Positions 1 to 3,955 of a stretch of DNA of 7,002 nucleotides are shown here, one piece after another. The translations under genes were made by a program, and so were the position numbers. The DNA is from an uncultured Bacteroidota bacterium. Lineage in GTDB: Bacteria > Bacteroidota > Bacteroidia > Bacteroidales > SZUA-534. The DNA lies in NCBI GenBank assembly GCA_937899145.1, contig CALBPW010000432.1, positions 1-7,002 of the forward strand. The letters run 5' to 3'. The notes beneath the pieces are model-generated. The model was not told the DNA's origin. It was given only the letters and a program-made list of their open reading frames with translations, and did no database searches. Position 1 is the stretch's first letter. Each line of letters starts with the position of its first letter.

Positions 1-62
1 ATGATTTTTTTGATGTCAATCAAAAAAGAATCCTCAGTTATATGTGTAATATTTGTACCCAT
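1..62 (-). CDS. Partial unrecognised gene, N-terminal 20 codons only
   Basis: An ATG at 62-60 opens a frame that stays open to the window edge and reads MGTNITHITEDSFLIDIKKI. I do not recognise the product. Two things favour a real third gene of the leftward operon. It starts 36 bases after the stop of the DUF1016 gene, and a diverged copy of the intergenic element that precedes the two upstream genes lies just before its ATG. Against it, 20 codons can stay open by chance, and positions 6-14 and 19-27 form a perfect 9-bp inverted repeat with a 4-base loop, so the stretch could instead be a structured non-coding end. Confidence 0.4.
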   Translation of the reverse strand, partial: MGTNITHITEDSFLIDIKKI

Positions 63-64
63 CG

Positions 65-102
65 GTAAAGGCTTGGTTTGTAATAGGTTAATGTTTCGTT
101 AT
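65..102 (-). repeat. Diverged third copy of the intergenic element
   Basis: Read on the plus strand, this stretch aligns with 1142-1180 and 2052-2090 along its whole length with a few single-base gaps. Shared blocks are the GTAAAG start, the GGTT..GTAAT core and the TTTCGTTAT end. It overlaps the stop codon of the DUF1016 gene, as the copy at 1140-1190 overlaps the stop of the RhuM gene, and it sits directly before the next ATG (62). It is clearly more degenerate than the other two copies. Confidence 0.6.
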
Positions 103-1127
103 TTCTGTTTCTTAAGTTCTTCCAAAATTAATTGCTTTATCTTTTTGTCGGGGAAATTGAAATTGTAGTCAGCCACGCCGATAGGGGCAGTGGCAGTCTG
201 CAACGCAATTTCTACCTCATCTTTATCTTTGTTGGCACACAAGATAATACCTATTGAAGGGTTCTCGTCTTCCATTTTTGCCTGCTTGTCCAAAAGCGAA
301 AGGTAAAATGCCATCTTACTGATGTATTCAGGCTCGAAATCGCCAATCTTGAGTTCGATTGCAACAAGCGATTTTGTACAGCGGTTGAAAAACAACATAT
401 CAACAAAATACTCTTTATCGTTGAGTGTCAGCCGGTACTGATTGCCAATAAACGAAAAACCTTGCCCCAATTCCAAGATGAAATATCTGATTTTTTCTAT
501 GAGCATCTTCTCAAGTTCAAGCTCTTTTATCGGCTTGCTGACCTCCAAGAAAGCAAGATTATAGCGGCTTTTCAATATCTCACCAGCCTGCTCTTGCAAA
601 TGTTCGGGTAGCACTTTGTCAAAGTTGTGTTGTTTGGGAAGATTTTTGGAATTGTTATAAGCGTCGGCTTTGATATAGTTGAGCAGCACGTTGCGGCTCC
701 AACCCAATTTTACGGCTTCTTCTGCATAATAAAGCATTTCGTCGTTTGACGATAACTTATTCATCAACAGCAGATTATGTCCCCACGGCAAAACTGCGAC
801 AAGTTGTCGCAGTTTTTCGTCTGCATTAGAAAATCGCTCGTAAAATCGCTTCATATCCCACAAGTTACGCGCAGAAAAACCCATGTTTGGAAACTCGCTT
901 TTTAGGTCAACCGACAAACGATTTATTACTTGTGCGCCATATCCTTCGGCCATTTTGCGTTCCGAAATGGATTTGCCTATGCTCCAATACATCTGCATTA
1001 CGGATTCGTTGATGCGGCGTGCTGCCGAAATGCGTGCACCGCTTATGCTTTTGCGCAGTTCACCTAACAACGATTTGTAATCGCTGTCAGAGATGGCTGC
1101 TAATATTTCGTCATTGTATTTCGTCAT
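99..1127 (-). CDS. DUF1016 / YhcG-type PDDEXK nuclease-fold protein
   Basis: This 342-residue protein has the two-part layout of the DUF1016 (YhcG) family. The helical N-terminal domain covers about residues 15-180, with family signatures YWSIGKSISE (47-56), the GYGAQVINRLS stretch (62-72), FSARNLWDMKRFY (84-96) and LPWGHN (113-118). The C-terminal PD-(D/E)XK fold covers about 200-342. Its candidate catalytic residues are D243 (in YFVD) and E258-x-K260 (in IELK), so the active site looks intact. Family knowledge links this fold to DNA cleavage or binding; members often sit inside type I restriction-modification loci and defence islands, but the exact role is unsettled. The gene follows the RhuM gene by 54 bases on the same strand, so co-transcription is likely. 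Length is normal and no frameshift is seen. The ATG at 1127 is chosen because the N-terminus aligns with the family and stop codons precede it. Confidence 0.93.
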   Translation of the reverse strand: MTKYNDEILAAISDSDYKSLLGELRKSISGARISAARRINESVMQMYWSIGKSISERKMAEGYGAQVINRLSVDLKSEFPNMGFSARNLWDMKRFYERFSNADEKLRQLVAVLPWGHNLLLMNKLSSNDEMLYYAEEAVKLGWSRNVLLNYIKADAYNNSKNLPKQHNFDKVLPEHLQEQAGEILKSRYNLAFLEVSKPIKELELEKMLIEKIRYFILELGQGFSFIGNQYRLTLNDKEYFVDMLFFNRCTKSLVAIELKIGDFEPEYISKMAFYLSLLDKQAKMEDENPSIGIILCANKDKDEVEIALQTATAPIGVADYNFNFPDKKIKQLILEELKKQK

Positions 1128-1139
1128 AAGCTAATAAGA

Positions 1140-1190
1140 GCGTAAAGCTCAGGTTGTTAATATGTTATATATTTCGTTATCTCATTCAAT
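1140..1190 (-). repeat. Intergenic element, copy between RhuM and DUF1016 genes
   Basis: This 51-base stretch matches 2050-2100 at 46 of 51 positions; mismatches are at 1147, 1153, 1181, 1183 and 1188. The core 1154-1180 is identical in both copies. It contains the stop codon and last two codons of the RhuM gene and ends 12 bases before the DUF1016 ATG. On the transcribed strand GAGC and GCTC flank a 5-base loop (1138-1150), a small hairpin not preserved in the other copy. Confidence 0.88.
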
Positions 1191-2039
1191 AATTCTTTCG
1201 TTATTTAGTTTTTGTAATATTTCATCAGCATCAATCTGCATTTTGCAGAAAGCGAACCATCGTTTTCCTAAATCCTTGATAGACGCCCCGATATGGTAAA
1301 CATCATCGTCAATAAGAAGAAAACGGTCGTGTGCCTTTGAAAAGCTATGCACTACAACGGGTGAATATTCAGTGTTGTGGCGCTCGATGGCAACACGAAA
1401 CGATGGTGATGTCTGTTGTGTGTAAACGGTAGCCGAAACGCCGTTTGCTCGTTCTGCCAACCGCAAAAGTACCGACTCGTCAACATAATTGTCTATCAGA
1501 ACAATGCGTTTTGTTGCCGAACGGATAAGTTTGTTGACAAATGCGAATGGCTCAAACATTTGCCCATCGTAGAATATGCCTTCTACAGGTGGCAAAGACG
1601 TGCGCACGAAGAAGTCGATTTTGTTTTCGGTTTCCGCAACGCGATGTTCTAATCTTTCGATGCGCTGGTTGATAGCATATCCTTTCAGCAAATATTCTTT
1701 CAAAATGCGGTTTGCCCATTGGCGGAACTGCACACCACGCTGCGATTTCACTCGATAGCCGACAGATATGATTACATCAAGATTGTAGAACTTTTGTATT
1801 CGCTTAACTTGCCTGCTGCCTTCAAACCGAACTTGTAAGAAATCCTTACATGTTGACTCCATATACAATTCGCCCTCCTTGTACACATTGCGAATGTGCA
1901 TAGTTACATTCTGCGAAGTCGTCTCAAACAATTCAGCCATCTGTGCCTGCGTAAGCCACACGGTCTCTTCGTCGAGGCGAACTTCAAGTTTTATTGCTTC
2001 GTTGGGTTGATATAATATGATTTCGTTTTTGTCAGTCAT
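1182..2039 (-). CDS. RhuM-family protein with C-terminal PLD-like half-domain
   Basis: This 285-residue protein begins with a RhuM-type region. A predicted DNA-binding helix-turn-helix lies at about 27-58 (VWLTQAQMAELF, then SQNVTMHIRNVYKEGEL), followed by the highly conserved YNLDVIISVGYRVKSQRG block (85-102) and FRQWAN..LKEYLLKGYAIN (105-124). A short coiled segment (125-140) leads to a C-terminal domain at about 155-265. That domain carries H237-x-R239-x4-D244-x6-GAS (251-253), which fits a phospholipase-D HKD motif with Arg in place of Lys. The family is named after Salmonella RhuM, called a virulence protein, but its biochemical role is unknown; homologues are frequent in restriction-modification and mobile islands. 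A DNA-binding module joined to a possibly nuclease-related half-site suggests a DNA-directed function (inference). It is the first visible gene of the leftward operon, under the promoter at about 2164-2171. The ATG at 2039 lies 10 bases after the upstream repeat copy. Confidence 0.9.
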   Translation of the reverse strand: MTDKNEIILYQPNEAIKLEVRLDEETVWLTQAQMAELFETTSQNVTMHIRNVYKEGELYMESTCKDFLQVRFEGSRQVKRIQKFYNLDVIISVGYRVKSQRGVQFRQWANRILKEYLLKGYAINQRIERLEHRVAETENKIDFFVRTSLPPVEGIFYDGQMFEPFAFVNKLIRSATKRIVLIDNYVDESVLLRLAERANGVSATVYTQQTSPSFRVAIERHNTEYSPVVVHSFSKAHDRFLLIDDDVYHIGASIKDLGKRWFAFCKMQIDADEILQKLNNERIIE

Positions 2040-2049
2040 GAATGTTAGG

Positions 2050-2100
2050 GCGTAAGGCTCAGATTGTTAATATGTTATATATTTCGTTATTTTATTCGAT
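2050..2100 (-). repeat. Intergenic element, copy upstream of RhuM gene
   Basis: This is the partner of 1140-1190 (46 of 51 identical). Read leftward it lies in the leader of the RhuM transcript and ends 10 bases before the ATG. The match runs past the intergenic part: on the transcribed strand ATCGAATAA here lines up with ATTGAATGA, the last three codons of the RhuM gene at the other copy. The element therefore looks like a gene 3' end plus spacer, although no coding remnant longer than about six codons precedes it here. Confidence 0.85.
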
Positions 2101-2150
2101 TACATGTTGATTTTACTCTATTTCAATAAATTATTTCTATATTAGATAAT

Positions 2151-2171
2151 TATTTGTACAATACAAATATA
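2151..2171 (-). promoter_or_regulatory. Leftward promoter -7 with overlapping palindromic operator
   Basis: On the minus strand 2171-2164 reads TATATTTG, an exact match to the Bacteroidota -7 consensus TAnnTTTG. No TTTG is found at the expected -33 spacing, so the promoter would be one-sided. TATTTGTA (2151-2158) and TACAAATA (2162-2169) form a perfect 8-bp inverted repeat around CAA, covering most of the -7 element and the predicted start point. A dimeric repressor binding there would block this promoter. The RhuM-type helix-turn-helix protein is a possible autoregulator (inference). Confidence 0.5.
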
Positions 2172-2297
2172 CTAAAATCTTGCTATGTAGAGGCCGGTTT
2201 TATGTTAAGTTTTCGATTGTGTTGCCGTTTAAGCCTTTTTGCAAAGCGATTCCCAAAAGTTGAGCAATCATAAGCCCAAATTGTTTAGAAAATATTC

Positions 2298-2305
2298 TAA
2301 CTTTG
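2298..2305 (+). promoter_or_regulatory. Probable -7 element for the radical SAM gene
   Basis: TAACTTTG matches TAnnTTTG exactly. It would place transcription start near 2312 and give a leader of about 85 bases before the ATG at 2396. No TTTG occurs at the usual distance upstream, so the call rests on the -7 element and position alone. Confidence 0.4.
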
Positions 2306-2395
2306 CGGAAATCAGAAACGAAACAGAATTGCACTGAATAGCGTTGTCCTAAATTGAGAAATGGTGTTCATAATCCGAAAAAAGAATGTCAACAG

Positions 2396-3424
2396 ATGAA
2401 AGAATATTTCGCCTTCCAGTGGCATATAACCGACGAGTGCGACCAGCGTTGCAAGCATTGCTACATATTCTCGGAAGGTCATCCCGCGCTTGTTGAGACA
2501 CCGTGGAACAGGCTTGTGCTGACGCTCGACAACATCTGCCGAATGGCGGAGTGCATGAACCGCACGCCCTACCTGTACATCACTGGCGGCGACCCTATTC
2601 TGCACCGTCGGTTTTGGGATTTTTTGCAATTGATACACGAGCGGCAAATCCCTTTCACACTGATGGGTAATCCTTTCCATCTCACCGACGAAGTGTGCAA
2701 GCGGATGCACGACCTTGGCTGCCGCAAATACCAACTCTCGCTCGACGGCCTGCGACAGACACACGACCACTTTCGGAAACCCGGCTCGTTCGACGCCACA
2801 TTGGCCGCCATTCCCATCATCCGCAATGCCGGAATGTACTGCGCGGTGATGAGCACGGTGTCGGCAACAAACATTGATGAGATGCCCGAACTGATTGACA
2901 TTGTAGCGGAACACAAAGCCGATGTTTTTGCCTTCGGACGATACTGTCCGACAAGCGAGGATAAAGCCCACCGCGACACGTGGCACATTGAACCGCCGCG
3001 CTATCGTGATTTTTTGGATATGTGTTGGCAGAAGTTTGAAAAGCACAAAAACAGCGATACAACATTCAATCTGAAAGACCACCTTTGGACGCTCTACTTG
3101 TACGAAAAAGGCTTGTGGCAAATACCCGAAAACGCTGACAATGATACTATTTACGGAGGTTGTCACTGTGGCGACTGCCATTTCACCATATCGGCCGAAG
3201 GACGGCTAATGGCGTGCCGACGTTTCGAAAGCTATGTCGGCACTGTTGGCGAGGAGATGTACGATGTTTTCAATGGTGAAAAAATGGAATACTACCGACA
3301 ATACGAAATGTTTGAAAAATGCAAAGCATGCGAACTCCTGCGCTTCTGCCGCGATTGTCCTACGGTGGCGTTCGGATACACAAGAAATTTCTACGCGTCA
3401 GACCCGCAGTGCTGGCATGGGTAG
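2396..3424 (+). CDS. Radical SAM/SPASM peptide-maturase-like enzyme
   Basis: This 342-residue protein is a cytoplasmic iron-sulfur enzyme. The SAM-binding 4Fe-4S cluster site is C15-x3-C19-x2-C22 in DECDQRCKHCY, followed by the GGDP SAM-binding motif (64-67) and QLSLDG (113-118). The C-terminal SPASM region has C261-x7-G-x4-C274 and C309-x2-C312-x5-C318-x2-C321-x17-C339, close to the standard spacing for two auxiliary clusters; C256 and C258 add a CHCGDC motif. SPASM enzymes usually modify ribosomally made peptides or activate sulfatases and quinohaemoproteins. From memory, the opening FAFQWHITD..DQRCKHCYIF resembles the 'ACGX system' subfamily, but no ACGX-repeat peptide is encoded in this window. 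I chose the ATG at 2396 over an in-frame TTG at 2354 because conserved sequence begins there. GC is higher than around it: 38 of 60 at 2701-2760 versus 22 of 60 at 4681-4740. It is a single-gene unit closed by the terminator at 3518-3557. Confidence 0.92.
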   Translation: MKEYFAFQWHITDECDQRCKHCYIFSEGHPALVETPWNRLVLTLDNICRMAECMNRTPYLYITGGDPILHRRFWDFLQLIHERQIPFTLMGNPFHLTDEVCKRMHDLGCRKYQLSLDGLRQTHDHFRKPGSFDATLAAIPIIRNAGMYCAVMSTVSATNIDEMPELIDIVAEHKADVFAFGRYCPTSEDKAHRDTWHIEPPRYRDFLDMCWQKFEKHKNSDTTFNLKDHLWTLYLYEKGLWQIPENADNDTIYGGCHCGDCHFTISAEGRLMACRRFESYVGTVGEEMYDVFNGEKMEYYRQYEMFEKCKACELLRFCRDCPTVAFGYTRNFYASDPQCWHG

Positions 3425-3462
3425 TTTTACTCAACTTTCGTAAGTTGGATTTATCACCTAAT

Positions 3463-3489
3463 GAAACCAACAAAACCAGTAAAACCAAT
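3463..3489 (+). repeat. Three tandem 9-bp units
   Basis: The units are GAAACCAAC, AAAACCAGT and AAAACCAAT, in perfect 9-base register. They lie within a short frame (ATG 3461, stop 3500-3502) that reads MKPTKPVKPIITL, so the repeat would encode three K-P pairs. Confidence 0.7.
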
Positions 3490-3517
3490 AATTACCTTAT
3501 AATGCAAAATATAAAGC

Positions 3518-3557
3518 AAAGGGAGACCGCTCAACAAGTCCGTCTCCCTTTTGTTTT
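3518..3557 (+). terminator. Intrinsic terminator of the radical SAM gene
   Basis: AAAGGGAGAC (3518-3527) pairs perfectly with GTCTCCCTTT (3542-3551) around a 14-base loop, followed by TGTTTT. It lies 93 bases after the radical SAM stop codon. Confidence 0.85.
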
Positions 3558-3689
3558 GCGTGGTTATTTGCGATTGTGGACAACAGAAGAATTGTCGGCA
3601 AAAAATACCGTCGAAAACTGTCAGATACTGTACAGGAAATGCAATAGAAGGAAGAGCAGGAAGTAAACTGATAGGCACAAATAAGAAGC

Positions 3690-3730
3690 AAATCGGTTCA
3701 AAAACGAATTAATTTTTAACCGATTTTTTT
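3690..3730 (+). terminator. Second intrinsic terminator
   Basis: AAATCGGTT (3690-3698) pairs with AACCGATTT (3718-3726). Past an unpaired C at 3699, AAAAA (3700-3704) and TTTTT (3713-3717) can extend the helix. A run of seven T (3724-3730) ends it. No established gene lies between this and the first terminator, so it is either a backup or ends a separate short transcript. Confidence 0.75.
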
Positions 3731-3796
3731 GTAATAACAAACCAAATCCAACGCTCAATCGCACCTTTATTTAAAAGATTTCGGCTTTTGAAATGG

Positions 3797-3827
3797 AAAA
3801 AAAAAAGCTGAAAAAGTTAATTTTCAG
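3797..3827 (-). other. Hairpin plus A10 tract, possible minus-strand terminator
   Basis: CTGAAAA (3808-3814) and TTTTCAG (3821-3827) form a perfect 7-bp inverted repeat with a 6-base loop. Beside it is a run of ten A (3797-3806). Read on the minus strand this is a hairpin followed by ten T, which has the form of an intrinsic terminator, but the stem is AT-rich and weak. No leftward gene ends here. It could equally be a structural or regulatory element upstream of the sensor promoter. Confidence 0.35.
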
Positions 3828-3885
3828 ATAATTGAGACACTTAAAAATTTATTGTCAAAAAATGAATTATTAAACTCAAAAAAAC

Positions 3886-3916
3886 TTTGAATTTCAATTG
3901 AGCCTTCCTACATTTA
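3886..3916 (+). promoter_or_regulatory. Bacteroidota-type promoter of the sensor gene
   Basis: TTTG (3886-3889) and TACATTTA (3909-3916) are separated by exactly 19 bases. This fits the -33 TTTG / -7 TAnnTTTG arrangement known for the Bacteroidota, with one mismatch at the last -7 base. Transcription would start near 3923, giving a leader of about 33 bases. TTGAA (3887-3891) and TTCAA (3893-3897) form a small inverted repeat over the -33 element. Confidence 0.6.
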
Positions 3917-3955
3917 GCAGTTTGTTTAAAATATGATAACTAAACATTGTTATTT

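Larger units (their letters stand above)
2040..2395. other. Divergent intergenic control region
   Basis: These 356 bases separate the leftward accessory operon from the rightward radical SAM gene. From left to right they hold the repeat copy (2050-2100), an AT-rich leader, a palindrome overlapping a leftward -7 element (2151-2171), an unremarkable stretch of more mixed composition (2180-2280), a rightward -7 match (2298-2305), and a 12-codon frame ending on the radical SAM start codon (2361-2399). No RNA gene is recognised. Confidence 0.6.
3425..3955. other. Gene-poor spacer between radical SAM and sensor genes
   Basis: These 531 bases carry no recognisable protein family. In order they hold a small hairpin just after the stop codon (3432-3447, 6-bp arms), a triple 9-bp repeat inside a 13-codon frame (3461-3502), a first terminator (3518-3557), a 54-codon frame of doubtful reality running across it (3502-3666), a second terminator (3690-3730), an A10 tract beside a hairpin (3797-3827), and the sensor promoter (3886-3916). 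Confidence 0.6.

Noticed and set aside
2202..2273. 23-codon plus-strand frame (MLSFRLCCRLSLFAKR at its start) upstream of the radical SAM gene, considered as a precursor peptide
   Set aside because: It lies upstream of the predicted rightward promoter, so it would not be transcribed from it. It has no repeat or recognisable leader and its length is within chance.
2312..3181. 289-codon minus-strand frame opposite the radical SAM gene, plus shorter frames at 2569-2988 and 2817-3065
   Set aside because: They are antisense to a clear gene whose codon bias keeps the opposite frames open. Their translations show no recognisable domain and are rich in Cys, Arg and His, as shadow frames usually are.
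3234..3443. 69-codon plus-strand frame in the 3' end of the radical SAM gene
   Set aside because: It lies out of frame inside the SPASM region, where the cysteine pattern shows the true frame. It has no independent start context.
3432..3447. Small hairpin CAACTT-TCGT-AAGTTG after the radical SAM stop
   Set aside because: The 6-bp AT-rich stem has no T-run after it, and a much better terminator follows at 3518-3557, so it is not called a terminator.
3628..3635. CTGTACAG self-complementary octamer
   Set aside because: A single 8-base palindrome with no promoter beside it and no second copy is expected by chance.
3319..3666. 115-codon frame starting inside the radical SAM gene and running through the spacer
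   Set aside because: It overlaps the true gene out of frame and crosses the terminator. Only its last 54 codons (from ATG 3502) are worth noting, and those are reported as a doubtful finding.
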